From positions 3,906,001 through 3,970,000 of the forward strand of contig NZ_CP117449.1 of the NCBI RefSeq assembly GCF_030687835.1: DNA of 64,000 nucleotides. The letters are read 5' to 3'. How positions within the stretch are numbered: position 1 is the first letter of the stretch; the number at the start of each line of letters is the position of its first letter. This DNA is from Pseudomonas hefeiensis. Lineage in GTDB: Bacteria; Pseudomonadota; Gammaproteobacteria; Pseudomonadales; Pseudomonadaceae. Both the position numbers and the translations under genes were made by a program. Below, in pieces: positions 50,596 to 63,438 of this stretch. Under the pieces are notes generated by a model that saw only the letters and a list, made by a program, of their open reading frames with translations, had not been told where the DNA came from and ran no database searches.

Positions 50596-52518
50596 TCACA
50601 CCTTGAAGTGACTGACCAACTGCTGCAACTGGTTACCCAGACGCGCCAATTCGATGCTGGAGGCTGCGGTTTCTTCGCTGGCTGAAGCGGTCTGTTCGGA
50701 TACATCGCGCACATTCAGGACACTGCGGCTGATTTCCTCGGCCACCGAGCTTTGTTGCACCGCGGCGGCGGCAATCTGCTGGTTCATGGCCTGAATGCCA
50801 GAAACCGCCTGGGTGATGTTGCCCAGGGATGTGCCGGCTTTGCCTGCCAACTCCACGCTGCTGTCGGTCAGTTCGCGGCTATTTTGCATCATACTCGCTA
50901 CCTGCCGCGTGCCACTCTGCAAGCCCGCCACCAGACTCTCAATCTCTTCGGTGGAGTGCTGGGTACGCTGGGCCAGCCCACGTACTTCGTCGGCGACCAC
51001 GGCAAAACCGCGACCGGCGTCACCCGCGCGAGCGGCCTCAATGGCGGCATTAAGGGCCAGCAAGTTGGTCTGCTCAGCCACCGCCCTGATCACGTCCATG
51101 ATTTTGCCGATACGTCCGCTTTCTTGCTCCAGCTCGTTCATGGCTTCGACTGAGCGCCCGACCTCGCTGGCCAAGCGCTCAATCTGAACGATGGCTTGCG
51201 CGACCACTTGGTCGCCAATACGGGCTTGTGCATCGGCCTCTGATGCGGCTGCGCGAGCTTGTTCGGCATTGCGCGCGACTTCATGCACGGTGACCGACAT
51301 TTCGTGCATGGCGGTCGCCACCTGATCGGTCTCGATCTTCTGACTATTGACCCCGGCACTGGTCTGCTCAGTGACAGCCGATAGCTCTTCGGCGGCACTG
51401 GCGATTTGGGTGACGCCATCGCGGATGCCACCGATCAGGTCGCGCAAGGTGGTGCCCATACGCTCAATACCCTGCTGCAAGACACCCAGTTCATCAGTGC
51501 GAGTCACGACCAGATGTTGCGTGAGGTCGCCTGCCGCAATGCGATCGACCACAGCCAATGTGTCTTGCAACGGCCGGGTAATCTGGCGGGTGATGATCAG
51601 GGCAGCAAAAATCCCCAACAACATCGCCAAGGCAGTACAGCTCAGTTGCAGGATACGAGCCTGGGCGCTGTCTTCGTCACGGAAGGCCAGTTGGCTGGCA
51701 TACATTTCTTCAGACAGACGGGTGATGGTTTCACCCAAATCGACAGTGTCCTGCACAGCCTTGCCAATGGCCTGATTGCTGGCAGTGAAGTCCTGCACCG
51801 AACGACGGTAAGCAACCAGCGCGGTTTCCAACTGCTTGATGGTGTCGGCATAGGTCGGGCCGAAAGCGCTGTTGAGAGCTTCGATGCTCTTGAACGCATT
51901 TGCGAGCTGGCGGGTGGCGGCTTGTTCGGTGGTGCTGTTGGGGTTGCCGGTATAGCCACGCACTTCATAGCGAACCAGCGCCACGTCCTCTTTGGCCTTG
52001 AGAATGAGCTTATAAAGATCAAAGCGGCGCTCATCCGAGGCGGGCAATGCTTCTACGTCAGTGATGACCTTGGCAATCAGCGCGGCGCCCTTGACCGCAT
52101 TGACGCCCATTTCCTTGCGCATGGCTGCGTCATTGCGATAAGCCTCGCGCATCGTATTCAGCGCCACTTGGTACTGCGTGCTGGCCTGCTCGATCAGTGC
52201 AAGTTTCTTCAGGTTTTCAGGTTTTTCCAGCTCTTTTGTGAGGCTTTTCTGCTTGGCGACAAACTGCTCCAGCGACGCCTGGATCAATGCGCCCTTTTGT
52301 TCATCGCCCCTGTCCAACTGGTACTGCAAGCGCGCCCTGCGCAGGTGATCAAGACGGCTGCCAAGCTCGGTAATGCTGGTCATTCGATCAGTGCGCTCGA
52401 TCATTTTTCCCAGGCTGAACCAGCCGGTCGCGGCGAGAATAGCAGTCAGAAGCAGCACAACAGCAAAGCCCAAAGCCAGCTTGAGCATAACGCTCATATT
52501 CGCGATCCGAGAGTTCAT
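50596..52518 (-). CDS. Methyl-accepting chemotaxis protein, HBM type
   Basis: A 640-residue chemoreceptor. TM1 is about residues 11-31, followed by a roughly 255-residue all-helical periplasmic domain of the size and style of HBM domains (as in P. putida McpS), TM2 near 290-312, a HAMP domain ([21 protein letters not shown]), and a cytosolic signalling part with the conserved tip [20 protein letters not shown]. McpS senses TCA-cycle acids; whether this copy does is inference, supported mildly by its place beside aceA. No C-terminal CheR-docking pentapeptide is evident. Confidence 0.9.
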   Translation of the reverse strand: MNSRIANMSVMLKLALGFAVVLLLTAILAATGWFSLGKMIERTDRMTSITELGSRLDHLRRARLQYQLDRGDEQKGALIQASLEQFVAKQKSLTKELEKPENLKKLALIEQASTQYQVALNTMREAYRNDAAMRKEMGVNAVKGAALIAKVITDVEALPASDERRFDLYKLILKAKEDVALVRYEVRGYTGNPNSTTEQAATRQLANAFKSIEALNSAFGPTYADTIKQLETALVAYRRSVQDFTASNQAIGKAVQDTVDLGETITRLSEEMYASQLAFRDEDSAQARILQLSCTALAMLLGIFAALIITRQITRPLQDTLAVVDRIAAGDLTQHLVVTRTDELGVLQQGIERMGTTLRDLIGGIRDGVTQIASAAEELSAVTEQTSAGVNSQKIETDQVATAMHEMSVTVHEVARNAEQARAAASEADAQARIGDQVVAQAIVQIERLASEVGRSVEAMNELEQESGRIGKIMDVIRAVAEQTNLLALNAAIEAARAGDAGRGFAVVADEVRGLAQRTQHSTEEIESLVAGLQSGTRQVASMMQNSRELTDSSVELAGKAGTSLGNITQAVSGIQAMNQQIAAAAVQQSSVAEEISRSVLNVRDVSEQTASASEETAASSIELARLGNQLQQLVSHFKV

Positions 52519-52809
52519 GACTTTCCTTTGGTATCAGCCACGAACGATGAAAACTGACGCGGCTATCTAAGAAGGGGCCGAAAATCTAACCAGTATTGAT
52601 ATAGATGATTAGATGAATGAAGCATAAAGATAGCTATTTGATATCACCTCTTCAAGCCCTTAAGCCCAACCTCGTGCCGATTTTTGCTCGCAAAACGGCG
52701 TCGCTTAAACGCGCGAATCCCCGGCCACAGGTTCTGCGCGGGGTCAACTGAGCAACATTGATCGGACGCCACCGGTTTTTTCACCCGTTTTTTTTGAGGC
52801 AACCTACGC

Positions 52810-52918
52810 TGTAGGAGCAAGCCTGCATCTGTGGAAGTCAGGCTTGCCCGCGATGAACGAGTGCCCAGCCTGCCTGGGGACCGCGTTGCCGGCATCGCGA
52901 GCAAGCTTGGCTCCCACA
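52810..52918. repeat. Diverged REP pair
   Basis: TGTAGGAGCAAGCCTGCATC and a mid copy GTCAGGCTTGCCCGCGATG on the left, GCATCGCGAGCAAGCTTGG with CTCCCACA on the right. The arms have drifted, so it is probably an inactive relic. Confidence 0.65.
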
Positions 52919-53119
52919 GGAGCAATCCCCATGCAGATCCAACCTTGACTGAGCCCGCCCCCAAAAAACTTCGGCGCACGGGTAGAAAAATTGATCGAAC
53001 GCAGTATCGGGCAGTCTTAAAAAGTGTAAAACGGCCGGCGCTACCAACTGCAGTTGCGGCCATGTAAGACAAGTTCTCAGTCACTACTGAGGAAGCGGTG
53101 ATGGAAACCCCGCCCGAAC

Positions 53120-53138
53120 AATAATAATTATCATTTGG
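53120..53138. promoter_or_regulatory. Fur-box-like sequence
   Basis: AATAATAATTATCATTTGG fits two full NATWAT hexamers and a degenerate third, as in Pseudomonas Fur sites. It is 250 bases upstream of nuoA. Confidence 0.5.
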
Positions 53139-53387
53139 AAGTCATTTGCATTGTTACATCCAGCACGAAATATAATTGATGAATAACCGTCCAATGCCCG
53201 CCGGGCCGGGGCTGTGGAGGCTTGGAGGTGGGCTATGTCCTTATTCCAATAAATAATTTCGCTATAGGAATTTTACTTGCCCGGTGTTTAGCCATAAAAT
53301 CACCGCGATTGATTGCTGCGACATATCGTCACTGCGTTATTTCTTTTCAAGCTCAGAGACCTTTGCTCTCTGTTAAGGATTTCCAGC

Positions 53388-53801
53388 ATGCCCGAAGCGA
53401 CAGGACTCATGGCCCACAACTGGGGCTTTGCCATTTTCCTTCTGGGCGTTGTCGGCCTGTGTGCCTTCATGCTCGGCGTGTCGAGCCTGCTCGGGTCAAA
53501 AGCCTGGGGCCGCAGCAAAAATGAACCGTTCGAGTCCGGCATGCTGCCTACCGGTGGCGCCCGCTTGCGGCTCTCAGCCAAATTCTATCTGGTCGCGATG
53601 CTCTTCGTGATCTTCGATATCGAAGCCCTCTTTCTCTTTGCATGGTCTGTGTCCGTCCGCGAAAGCGGCTGGACCGGATTCGTCGAAGCTCTCGTTTTCA
53701 TAGCAATTCTGTTGGCAGGTCTTGTCTACCTTTGGCGGGTGGGGGCTCTTGATTGGGCTCCGGAAGGTCGCCGTAAGCGGCAAGCGAAGCTGAAACAATG
53801 A
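53388..53801 (+). CDS. nuoA: NADH-quinone oxidoreductase subunit A
   Basis: A 137-residue three-helix membrane subunit of complex I, linking the membrane arm to the peripheral arm at the quinone site. The family loop [37 protein letters not shown] is intact and contains the conserved Glu and Asp. ATG at 53388 has AAGGA upstream. It begins the operon; an upstream in-frame extension is not credible. Confidence 0.95.
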   Translation: MPEATGLMAHNWGFAIFLLGVVGLCAFMLGVSSLLGSKAWGRSKNEPFESGMLPTGGARLRLSAKFYLVAMLFVIFDIEALFLFAWSVSVRESGWTGFVEALVFIAILLAGLVYLWRVGALDWAPEGRRKRQAKLKQ

Positions 53802-53811
53802 GGCTTTGGCA

Positions 53812-54486
53812 ATGCAATACAATCTCACCAGGATCGACCCCGATGCTCCTAACGAGCAGTATCCGATTGGCGAGCGGGAAACCGTTGCCGATCCGTTAGA
53901 AGATCAAGTTCACAAAAACATCTTCATGGGCAAGCTCGAAGACGTGCTGAACAGCACGGTCAACTGGGGTCGCAAGAACTCCCTGTGGCCGTACAACTTC
54001 GGCCTTTCGTGCTGCTACGTGGAAATGACCACCGCCTTCACGGCGCCCCACGACATCGCGCGCTTTGGCGCCGAGGTGATCCGGGCATCGCCGCGCCAGG
54101 CGGATTTCATGGTTATTGCCGGGACCTGCTTCATCAAGATGGCGCCGATCATCCAGCGTCTCTACGAGCAAATGCTCGAACCGAAGTGGGTTATCTCCAT
54201 GGGTTCGTGCGCCAACTCCGGTGGCATGTACGACATCTATTCCGTCGTTCAAGGGGTGGACAAGTTCCTGCCCGTGGACGTCTACGTGCCTGGCTGCCCG
54301 CCTCGCCCTGAAGCTTTCCTGCAAGGCTTGATGCTGTTGCAGGAGTCGATTGGCCAGGAGCGTCGCCCACTGTCCTGGGTCGTTGGTGATCAAGGCGTCT
54401 ATCGCGCCGAGATGCCATCGCAAAAGGAACAGCGTCGCGAACAGCGTATCGCAGTCACCAACCTGCGCAGCCCCGACGAAGTCTGA
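53812..54486 (+). CDS. nuoB: NADH-quinone oxidoreductase subunit B
   Basis: A 224-residue subunit carrying iron-sulfur cluster N2, the last before quinone. Ligands are Cys67 and Cys68 (LSCCYVEM), Cys133 (GSCANSGG) and Cys162 (GCPPRPEA). ATG at 53812, with GAGG upstream, is preferred to a TTG two codons earlier. It follows nuoA by 10 bases. Confidence 0.97.
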   Translation: MQYNLTRIDPDAPNEQYPIGERETVADPLEDQVHKNIFMGKLEDVLNSTVNWGRKNSLWPYNFGLSCCYVEMTTAFTAPHDIARFGAEVIRASPRQADFMVIAGTCFIKMAPIIQRLYEQMLEPKWVISMGSCANSGGMYDIYSVVQGVDKFLPVDVYVPGCPPRPEAFLQGLMLLQESIGQERRPLSWVVGDQGVYRAEMPSQKEQRREQRIAVTNLRSPDEV

Positions 54487-54552
54487 TCCAGCTCTGCTCT
54501 GCATAAGAAACGAGAACCTGGCTTCATTCTTTACGTTGACCGAAAGCGATAA

Positions 54553-56343
<1,791 letters not shown>

Positions 56344-56345
56344 GC

Positions 56346-56843
56346 ATGAATAGCACGCTTATCCAGACAGACCGTTTCGCCCTGAGCGAAACCGAGCGCT
56401 CGGCCATCGAGCACGAGCTGCATCACTATGAAGACCCGCGCGCGGCGTCGATCGAAGCGCTGAAGATCGTTCAGAAGGAACGTGGCTGGGTGCCTGATGG
56501 CGCGCTCTACGCCATCGGCGAGATCCTCGGCATCCCGGCCAGCGACGTCGAAGGCGTCGCCACCTTCTACAGCCAGATCTTCCGCCAGCCAGTGGGCCGC
56601 CACATCATTCGCGTGTGCGACAGCATGGTCTGCTACATCGGCGGCCACGAGTCCGTGGTCGGCGAGATACAGAACAAGCTGGGCATCGGCCTGGGCCAGA
56701 CCACTGCCGACGGGCGCTTCACCCTGCTGCCGGTGTGCTGCCTGGGCAACTGCGACAAGGCCCCGGCGCTGATGATCGACGACGACACCTTCGGTGACGT
56801 CCAGCCTGACGGCGTCGCCAAACTGCTGGAGGGCTACGTATGA
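56346..56843 (+). CDS. nuoE: NADH-quinone oxidoreductase subunit E
   Basis: A 165-residue thioredoxin-fold subunit with the N1a [2Fe-2S] cluster. Ligands are Cys91 and Cys96 (CDSMVC) and Cys132 and Cys136 (CLGNC). It starts two bases after the nuoCD stop and ends overlapping nuoF by four bases. Confidence 0.97.
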   Translation: MNSTLIQTDRFALSETERSAIEHELHHYEDPRAASIEALKIVQKERGWVPDGALYAIGEILGIPASDVEGVATFYSQIFRQPVGRHIIRVCDSMVCYIGGHESVVGEIQNKLGIGLGQTTADGRFTLLPVCCLGNCDKAPALMIDDDTFGDVQPDGVAKLLEGYV

Positions 56844-58198
56844 CCCTGACTTCCTTCGGGCCCGCCAACCGCATCCAGCGTTCGGCCGAAACCCATCCCC
56901 TGACCTGGCGTCTGCGTGACGACGGCGAAGCGGTATGGCTGGACGAATACCAAGCCAAGAATGGCTACGCCGCCGCGCGCAAGGCATTCAGCGACATGGC
57001 CCAGGACGACATCGTCCAGACCGTCAAAGACTCCGGCCTCAAGGGTCGCGGCGGTGCGGGCTTCCCCACTGGCGTGAAGTGGGGCCTGATGCCCAAGGAC
57101 GAGTCCATCAACATCCGCTACCTGTTGTGCAACGCGGATGAAATGGAGCCCAACACCTGGAAAGACCGCATGCTGATGGAGCAACTGCCCCATCTGCTGA
57201 TCGAAGGCATGCTGATCAGCGCCCGTGCGCTGAAAACCTACCGTGGCTACATCTTCCTGCGCGGCGAATACACCACCGCCGCCAAGCACCTGAACCGTGC
57301 CGTGGAAGAAGCCAAGGCCGCCGGCCTGCTGGGCAAGAACATCCTGGGCTCGGGCTTTGATTTCGAGCTGTTCGTCCACACCGGCGCCGGGCGCTACATC
57401 TGCGGGGAAGAAACCGCGCTGATCAACTCCCTGGAAGGTCGCCGCGCCAACCCGCGCTCCAAGCCGCCCTTCCCCGCTGCCGTGGGCGTGTGGGGCAAGC
57501 CGACCTGCGTGAACAACGTCGAGACCCTGTGCAACGTGCCGGCGATCATCGCCGACGGCGTGGACTGGTACAAATCCCTGGCCCGCGACGGCAGTGAAGA
57601 CATGGGCACCAAGCTCATGGGTTTCTCCGGCAAGGTCAAGAACCCGGGCCTGTGGGAACTGCCATTCGGTGTCACCGGCCGCGAGCTGTTTGAGGACTAC
57701 GCCGGCGGCATGCGTGACGGCTACAAGCTCAAGTGCTGGCAACCCGGCGGCGCCGGTACCGGTTTCCTGTTGCCCGAACACCTGGACGCACAAATGTACG
57801 CCGGCGGCATCGCCAAGGTCGGCACCCGTATGGGTACGGGCCTGGCCATGGCGGTGGACGACAGCGTCAACATGGTTTCCCTGCTGCGCAACATGGAAGA
57901 GTTCTTCTCCCGTGAATCGTGCGGTTTCTGTACGCCGTGCCGCGATGGCCTGCCATGGAGCGTCAAGCTGCTGCGCGCCATTGAAAACGGCGAAGGCCAG
58001 GCCGGCGACATCGAGACCCTGCTGGGTCTGGTCGGCTTCCTCGGCCCGGGCAAGACCTTCTGTGCTCATGCACCGGGTGCCGTGGAGCCGTTGGGCAGCG
58101 CGATCAAATACTTCCGCCCTGAATTCGAGGCCGGCATCGCGCCAACGCGCGCAGGCGATCTCAATCAGGTAGTCACGCCGACCATGGTCGGCGCGTAA
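56840..58198 (+). CDS. nuoF: NADH-quinone oxidoreductase subunit F
   Basis: A 452-residue subunit that binds NADH and FMN and holds the N3 [4Fe-4S] cluster. The NADH loop is [14 protein letters not shown], the FMN loop is [14 protein letters not shown], and the cluster ligands are SCGFCTPC (about residues 360-366) and a Cys near 407 (FCAHAPG). The start overlaps nuoE by four bases. A strong hairpin follows before nuoG. Confidence 0.97.
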   Translation: MTLTSFGPANRIQRSAETHPLTWRLRDDGEAVWLDEYQAKNGYAAARKAFSDMAQDDIVQTVKDSGLKGRGGAGFPTGVKWGLMPKDESINIRYLLCNADEMEPNTWKDRMLMEQLPHLLIEGMLISARALKTYRGYIFLRGEYTTAAKHLNRAVEEAKAAGLLGKNILGSGFDFELFVHTGAGRYICGEETALINSLEGRRANPRSKPPFPAAVGVWGKPTCVNNVETLCNVPAIIADGVDWYKSLARDGSEDMGTKLMGFSGKVKNPGLWELPFGVTGRELFEDYAGGMRDGYKLKCWQPGGAGTGFLLPEHLDAQMYAGGIAKVGTRMGTGLAMAVDDSVNMVSLLRNMEEFFSRESCGFCTPCRDGLPWSVKLLRAIENGEGQAGDIETLLGLVGFLGPGKTFCAHAPGAVEPLGSAIKYFRPEFEAGIAPTRAGDLNQVVTPTMVGA

Positions 58199-58208
58199 CG
58201 ACGCTTTA

Positions 58209-58238
58209 AAAGGCGAAGGGTCCGTGCCCTTCGCCTTT
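58209..58238 (+). terminator. Hairpin between nuoF and nuoG
   Basis: AAAGGCGAAGGG and its perfect complement form a 12-bp stem with a 6-base loop, 10 bases after the nuoF stop. Without a full T-run it is likely an attenuator or mRNA-stabilising structure rather than a full stop. Confidence 0.65.
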
Positions 58239-58336
58239 CGTCCGATGACGCCTTTGAAGGCTGTTTGGATTCGGACGAATAACAAGATTCCATTAGCCAC
58301 GCCCGCTGACACCGGGCCAACGAAGAACTTTGAACC

Positions 58337-61051
58337 ATGGCCACTATCCACGTAGACGGCAAAGAGCTCGAAGTCGATGGCGCAGACAACCTGTTACAGG
58401 CGTGTCTGTCCCTGGGCCTCGACATCCCTTATTTCTGCTGGCACCCCGCCCTTGGCAGCGTTGGCGCCTGTCGCCAGTGCGCAGTCAAGCAGTACACCGA
58501 CGAGAACGACAAGCGTGGTCGGATCGTCATGTCCTGCATGACCCCCGCCACCGACGGCAGCTGGATCTCCATCGACGACGAAGAAGCGAAAGTGTTTCGC
58601 GCCAGCGTCGTCGAATGGCTGATGACCAACCACCCTCACGACTGTCCGGTCTGTGAGGAAGGCGGTCACTGCCACCTGCAAGACATGACCGTGATGACCG
58701 GCCACAACGAGCGCCGTTATCGCTTCACCAAGCGCACTCACCAGAACCAGCAACTGGGTCCGTTCATCTCCCACGAGATGAACCGCTGCATCGCCTGCTA
58801 CCGCTGCGTACGTTTCTATAAGGACTACGCCGGCGGCACCGACCTGGGCGTGTTCGGCGCCCACGACAACGTGTACTTCGGTCGCGTTGAAGACGGCACC
58901 CTGGAAAGCGAGTTCTCCGGCAACCTCACCGAGGTCTGCCCGACCGGTGTGTTCACCGACAAGACTCACTCCGAGCGCTACAACCGCAAGTGGGACATGC
59001 AGTTCTCGCCGAGCATCTGCCATGGCTGCTCCAGCGGTTGCAACATTTCCCCGGGCGAGCGCTATGGCGAACTGCGTCGCATCGAAAACCGCTTCAACGG
59101 CTCGGTCAACCAGTACTTTCTGTGCGACCGTGGCCGTTTTGGCTATGGCTACGTCAACCGCAAGGATCGTCCGCGCCAGCCATTGCTCGCCAACGGCGCC
59201 AAGCTGAGCCTGGACGAAGCACTGGACAAGGCCGCCGACCTGCTGCGCGGTCGCAACATCGTCGGCATCGGTTCGCCACGGGCCAGCCTGGAAAGCAACT
59301 ACGCGCTGCGTGAACTGGTCGGCGCCGAGCACTTCTACAGTGGCATCGAAGCCGGTGAGCTGGAACGCATCCGCCTGGTGCTGCAAGTGCTCAAGGACAG
59401 CCCGCTGCCCGTGCCGACGATGCGTGACATCGAAGACCACGACGCTGTGTTTGTCCTCGGCGAAGACCTGACCCAGACGGCCGCGCGCATGGCCCTGGCT
59501 CTGCGCCAGTCGGTCAAGGGCAAGGCCGAAGACATGGCCGACGCCATGCGCGTGCAGCCATGGCTCGACGCAGCCGTGAAGAACATCGGCCAGGATGCGC
59601 TGAACCCGCTGTTCATTGCCAGCCTGGCTGAAACCAAGCTCGACGATGTCGCCGAAGAATGCGTCCACGCCGCTCCCGATGACCTGGCGCGCATCGGTTT
59701 TGCCGTGGCCCACGCCCTGGACGCCAGTGCCCCGGCCGTCGAAGGCCTGGACAGCGAAGCGTCCGCGCTGGCCCAGCGCATTGCCGACGCCCTGCTGGCG
59801 GCCAAGCGCCCATTGATCATCGCCGGCACCTCGTTGGGTTCCAAGGCGCTGATCGAAGCTGCGGCCAACATCGCCAAGGCGCTGAAGCTGCGGGAGAAGA
59901 ACGGTTCCATCAGCCTGATCGTGCCGGAGGCCAACAGCCTCGGCCTGGCCATGCTCGGTGGCGAGTCGCTGGACGCCGCCCTGCAAGCGGTGATCGACGG
60001 CAGCGCCGACGCCATTGTGGTGCTGGAAAACGACCTGTACACCCGCACCGACAAAGCCCGGGTGGACGCCGCCCTGAATGCCGCGAAAGTGCTGATCGTC
60101 GCTGACCATCAGAAAACCGCCACCTCCGACCGTGCCCACCTGGTGCTGCCGGCGGCGAGCTTCGCCGAAGGCGACGGTACCCTCGTCAGCCAGGAAGGTC
60201 GCGCCCAGCGCTTCTTCCAGGTGTTCGACCCGACGTACCTGGACGCCGCCATCCTGGTTCACGAAGGCTGGCGCTGGCTGCATGCCCTGCGCTCGACTTT
60301 GCTGAACCAGCCGGTGGACTGGACGCAACTGGACCACGCGACCGCTGCCTGCGCCGGGAGCAACCCACAACTGGCTCGCATCGTCGATGCTGCGCCATCG
60401 GCCTCGTTCCGCATCAAAGGCCTGAAACTGGCTCGCGAACCGCTGCGTTACTCCGGTCGCACCGCCATGCGCGCCGACATCAGCGTCCACGAGCCACGCA
60501 CCTCCCAGGATAACGACACCGCGTTCTCGTTCTCCATGGAAGGCTACTCAGGCTCGACCGAACCGCGTTCCCAGGTACCGTTCGCCTGGTCGCCGGGCTG
60601 GAACTCGCCACAGGCCTGGAACAAGTTCCAGGACGAAGTCGGCGGTCACCTGCGTGCCGGTGACCCGGGCACTCGGCTGATCGAAAGCCAGGGCGATGGT
60701 CTGAGCTGGTTCGCCAGCGTGCCCCGCGCCTTCAACCCGGCACCGGGCACCTGGCAGGTCGTACCGTTCCATCACCTGTTCGGCAGTGAAGAGAACTCTT
60801 CCAAAGCCGCACCGGTTCAGGAACGCATCCCGGCCGCCTACGTCTCGCTGGCCAAGTCCGAAGCCGATCGCCTGGGCGTCAACGACGGTGCCCTGTTGAG
60901 CCTGAGCGTCGCGGGCCAGACCTTGCGTCTGCCGCTGCGCATCAATGAAGAACTGGGCGCCGGTCTGGTGGCCCTGCCGGCTGGCCTGGCGGGTATTCCA
61001 CCGGCGATATTCGGCAAAACCGTCGACGGTCTGCAGGAGGCAGCGCAATGA
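58337..61051 (+). CDS. nuoG: NADH-quinone oxidoreductase subunit G
   Basis: A 904-residue subunit of the peripheral arm with several Fe-S clusters: [2Fe-2S] N1b in [15 protein letters not shown], the His/Cys3 N5 in [15 protein letters not shown]4 in CIACYRCVR, and the extra N7 site [13 protein letters not shown]. The C-terminal half is a molybdopterin-oxidoreductase-like domain without cofactor. It follows nuoF by 138 bases, the longest internal gap, and overlaps nuoH by four bases. Confidence 0.96.
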   Translation: MATIHVDGKELEVDGADNLLQACLSLGLDIPYFCWHPALGSVGACRQCAVKQYTDENDKRGRIVMSCMTPATDGSWISIDDEEAKVFRASVVEWLMTNHPHDCPVCEEGGHCHLQDMTVMTGHNERRYRFTKRTHQNQQLGPFISHEMNRCIACYRCVRFYKDYAGGTDLGVFGAHDNVYFGRVEDGTLESEFSGNLTEVCPTGVFTDKTHSERYNRKWDMQFSPSICHGCSSGCNISPGERYGELRRIENRFNGSVNQYFLCDRGRFGYGYVNRKDRPRQPLLANGAKLSLDEALDKAADLLRGRNIVGIGSPRASLESNYALRELVGAEHFYSGIEAGELERIRLVLQVLKDSPLPVPTMRDIEDHDAVFVLGEDLTQTAARMALALRQSVKGKAEDMADAMRVQPWLDAAVKNIGQDALNPLFIASLAETKLDDVAEECVHAAPDDLARIGFAVAHALDASAPAVEGLDSEASALAQRIADALLAAKRPLIIAGTSLGSKALIEAAANIAKALKLREKNGSISLIVPEANSLGLAMLGGESLDAALQAVIDGSADAIVVLENDLYTRTDKARVDAALNAAKVLIVADHQKTATSDRAHLVLPAASFAEGDGTLVSQEGRAQRFFQVFDPTYLDAAILVHEGWRWLHALRSTLLNQPVDWTQLDHATAACAGSNPQLARIVDAAPSASFRIKGLKLAREPLRYSGRTAMRADISVHEPRTSQDNDTAFSFSMEGYSGSTEPRSQVPFAWSPGWNSPQAWNKFQDEVGGHLRAGDPGTRLIESQGDGLSWFASVPRAFNPAPGTWQVVPFHHLFGSEENSSKAAPVQERIPAAYVSLAKSEADRLGVNDGALLSLSVAGQTLRLPLRINEELGAGLVALPAGLAGIPPAIFGKTVDGLQEAAQ

Positions 61052-62055
61052 CCTGGTTTACCCCTGAAGTGATCGACGTGATCCTGACGGTTCTCAAGGC
61101 CATCGTGATTCTGCTGGCCGTGGTGGTCTGCGGTGCGCTGTTGAGCTTCGTCGAACGTCGCCTGCTGGGCTGGTGGCAGGACCGTTACGGTCCGAACCGC
61201 GTCGGCCCGTTCGGCATGTTCCAGATCGCCGCCGACATGATCAAGATGTTCTTCAAGGAAGACTGGACGCCGCCGTTTGCCGACAAGGTGATCTTCACCC
61301 TGGCACCGGTCGTGGCCATGAGCGCCTTGCTGATCGCCTTCGCGATCATCCCGATCACCCCAACCTGGGGCGTGGCGGACCTGAACATCGGCCTGCTGTT
61401 CTTCTTCGCCATGGCGGGTCTGTCGGTGTACGCGGTGCTGTTTGCCGGCTGGTCGAGCAACAACAAGTTCGCCCTGCTGGGCAGCCTGCGGGCCTCGGCC
61501 CAGACCGTGTCCTACGAAGTGTTCATGGGCCTGGCGCTCATGGGCGTCGTGGTCCAGGCCGGCTCGTTCAACATGCGCGACATCGTCGAGTACCAGGCCC
61601 AGAACCTGTGGTTCATCATTCCGCAGTTCTTCGGTTTCTGTACCTTCTTCGTGGCCGGCGTGGCCGTGACTCACCGTCACCCCTTCGACCAACCGGAAGC
61701 GGAACAGGAGCTGGCCGACGGTTACCACATCGAATATGCCGGCATGAAATGGGGCATGTTTTTCGTCGGTGAATACATCGGCATCATCCTGATCTCGGCG
61801 CTGCTGGTGACGTTGTTCTTCGGTGGCTGGCACGGTCCGTTCGGCATCCTGCCGCAACTGTCCTTCGTCTGGTTCGCCCTGAAGACCGCGTTCTTCATCA
61901 TGCTGTTCGTCCTGCTGCGCGCTTCGATCCCGCGCCCACGCTACGACCAGGTGATGGACTTCAGCTGGAAATTCTGCCTGCCGCTGACCCTGATCAATTT
62001 GCTGGTGACCGCTGCGATCGTGTTGATGAACACGCCTGCGGCCGCGGTTCAGTGA
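61048..62055 (+). CDS. nuoH: NADH-quinone oxidoreductase subunit H
   Basis: A 335-residue eight- to nine-helix membrane subunit lining the quinone chamber. [23 protein letters not shown] is the family's first cytosolic loop and [16 protein letters not shown] and [13 protein letters not shown] are further hallmarks. Translation is coupled to nuoG by a four-base overlap. Confidence 0.96.
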   Translation: MTWFTPEVIDVILTVLKAIVILLAVVVCGALLSFVERRLLGWWQDRYGPNRVGPFGMFQIAADMIKMFFKEDWTPPFADKVIFTLAPVVAMSALLIAFAIIPITPTWGVADLNIGLLFFFAMAGLSVYAVLFAGWSSNNKFALLGSLRASAQTVSYEVFMGLALMGVVVQAGSFNMRDIVEYQAQNLWFIIPQFFGFCTFFVAGVAVTHRHPFDQPEAEQELADGYHIEYAGMKWGMFFVGEYIGIILISALLVTLFFGGWHGPFGILPQLSFVWFALKTAFFIMLFVLLRASIPRPRYDQVMDFSWKFCLPLTLINLLVTAAIVLMNTPAAAVQ

Positions 62056-62066
62056 GGATTTGACCC

Positions 62067-62615
62067 ATGTTCAAATATATTGGCGACATCGTTAAGGGTA
62101 CCGGTACCCAACTGCGAAGCCTGGTCATGATCTTCGGCCATGGCTTTCGCAAGCGCGACACCCTGCAATACCCTGAAGAAGCGGTCTACCTGCCGCCGCG
62201 TTATCGCGGCCGCATCGTCCTGACCCGCGACCCCGACGGCGAAGAGCGCTGCGTGGCCTGCAACCTGTGCGCGGTAGCGTGCCCGGTGGGCTGCATCTCG
62301 CTGCAGAAAGCCGAAACCGAAGACGGTCGCTGGTACCCGGACTTCTTCCGTATCAACTTCTCGCGCTGCATTTTCTGCGGCCTCTGCGAGGAAGCGTGCC
62401 CGACCACCGCGATCCAGCTCACGCCGGATTTCGAAATGGCCGAGTTCAAACGTCAGGACCTGGTGTACGAGAAAGAAGATCTGCTGATTTCCGGTCCCGG
62501 TAAGAACCCTGATTACAACTTCTATCGTGTTGCAGGTATGGCCATTGCCGGTAAGCCAAAAGGCGCCGCGCAAAATGAAGCCGAACCGATCAACGTGAAG
62601 AGCTTGCTGCCTTAA
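62067..62615 (+). CDS. nuoI: NADH-quinone oxidoreductase subunit I
   Basis: A 182-residue ferredoxin-like subunit with two [4Fe-4S] clusters (N6a, N6b): [15 protein letters not shown] near residue 62 and [15 protein letters not shown] near 101. It passes electrons from NuoG to NuoB. It lies 11 bases after nuoH. Confidence 0.97.
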   Translation: MFKYIGDIVKGTGTQLRSLVMIFGHGFRKRDTLQYPEEAVYLPPRYRGRIVLTRDPDGEERCVACNLCAVACPVGCISLQKAETEDGRWYPDFFRINFSRCIFCGLCEEACPTTAIQLTPDFEMAEFKRQDLVYEKEDLLISGPGKNPDYNFYRVAGMAIAGKPKGAAQNEAEPINVKSLLP

Positions 62616-62624
62616 GGAAGAAAG

Positions 62625-63125
62625 ATGGAATTCGCTTTCTATTTCGCATCGGGTATCGCGGTGGTCTCCACGCTTCGAGTGGTCACTAACACCAACCCCG
62701 TGCACGCCCTGCTCTACCTGATCATCTCGCTGATCGCCGTGGCCATGACCTTCTTCAGCCTTGGCGCGCCGTTTGCCGGCGCGCTGGAAGTGATCGCCTA
62801 CGCCGGCGCCATCATGGTGCTGTTCGTGTTCGTGGTGATGATGCTGAACCTGGGCCCGGCCTCGGTGCAGCAAGAACGCTCCTGGCTCAAGCCGGGCATC
62901 TGGGCGGGGCCGGTGATTCTCGCCGCGCTGCTGCTGGGTGAACTGCTGTATGTACTGTTCGCTCACCAGAGCGGCCAGGCCATCGGCCACACCACCGTAG
63001 ACGCCAAGGCCGTGGGCATCAGCCTGTTCGGCCCGTACCTGCTGGTGGTCGAACTCGCCTCGATGCTGCTGCTTGCCGCAGCCGTCACGGCGTTCCATTT
63101 GGGCCGTAACGAGGCGAAGGAGTAA
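62625..63125 (+). CDS. nuoJ: NADH-quinone oxidoreductase subunit J
   Basis: A 166-residue five-helix membrane subunit. The third helix, [20 protein letters not shown], contains the pi-bulge region and conserved Glu used in coupling. It begins 9 bases after nuoI with GGAAGAAAG as ribosome site. Confidence 0.95.
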   Translation: MEFAFYFASGIAVVSTLRVVTNTNPVHALLYLIISLIAVAMTFFSLGAPFAGALEVIAYAGAIMVLFVFVVMMLNLGPASVQQERSWLKPGIWAGPVILAALLLGELLYVLFAHQSGQAIGHTTVDAKAVGISLFGPYLLVVELASMLLLAAAVTAFHLGRNEAKE

Positions 63126-63129
63126 TCAC

Positions 63130-63438
63130 ATGCCTGCTATCCCTCTCGAGCATGGTCTGGCGGTTGCCGGCATCCTGTTCTGCCTCGGTCTGGTCGGCCT
63201 GATGGTCCGCCGCAACATTCTGTTCGTGCTGATGAGCCTGGAGGTCATGATGAATGCCTCCGCCCTGGCCTTCATCGTCGCGGGCGCTCGCTGGGCGCAG
63301 CCGGATGGACAAGTCATGTTCATCCTGGTGATCAGCCTGGCAGCCGCTGAGGCCAGTATCGGCCTGGCGATTCTGTTGCAGCTGTATCGCCGCTTCCACA
63401 CTCTCGATATCGACGCTGCCAGCGAGATGCGCGGATGA
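63130..63438 (+). CDS. nuoK: NADH-quinone oxidoreductase subunit K
   Basis: A 102-residue three-helix subunit. The two buried glutamates of the proton path are in [13 protein letters not shown] and [14 protein letters not shown] at 63130 is chosen over an upstream in-frame start that would run through nuoJ. The stop overlaps nuoL by four bases. Confidence 0.95.
   Translation: MPAIPLEHGLAVAGILFCLGLVGLMVRRNILFVLMSLEVMMNASALAFIVAGARWAQPDGQVMFILVISLAAAEASIGLAILLQLYRRFHTLDIDAASEMRG

Larger units (their letters stand above)
52519..53387. other. 869-base region upstream of nuo and the chemoreceptor
   Basis: No convincing protein-coding gene. It contains a diverged REP pair (52810-52918), a Fur-box-like sequence (53120-53138), a tiny frame METPPEQ at 53101 with a GAGGA ribosome-like site, and the presumed nuo promoter. 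A leftward frame of about 146 codons crosses the REP pair and is judged spurious. Confidence 0.6.

Noticed and set aside
52644..53084. Minus-strand frame of about 146 codons before the nuo operon
   Set aside because: It runs through a diverged REP pair and has no supported domain, despite lying near the Fur-like site.
58394..60490. 698-codon minus-strand frame over nuoG
   Set aside because: Antisense shadow with no ribosome site or family similarity.
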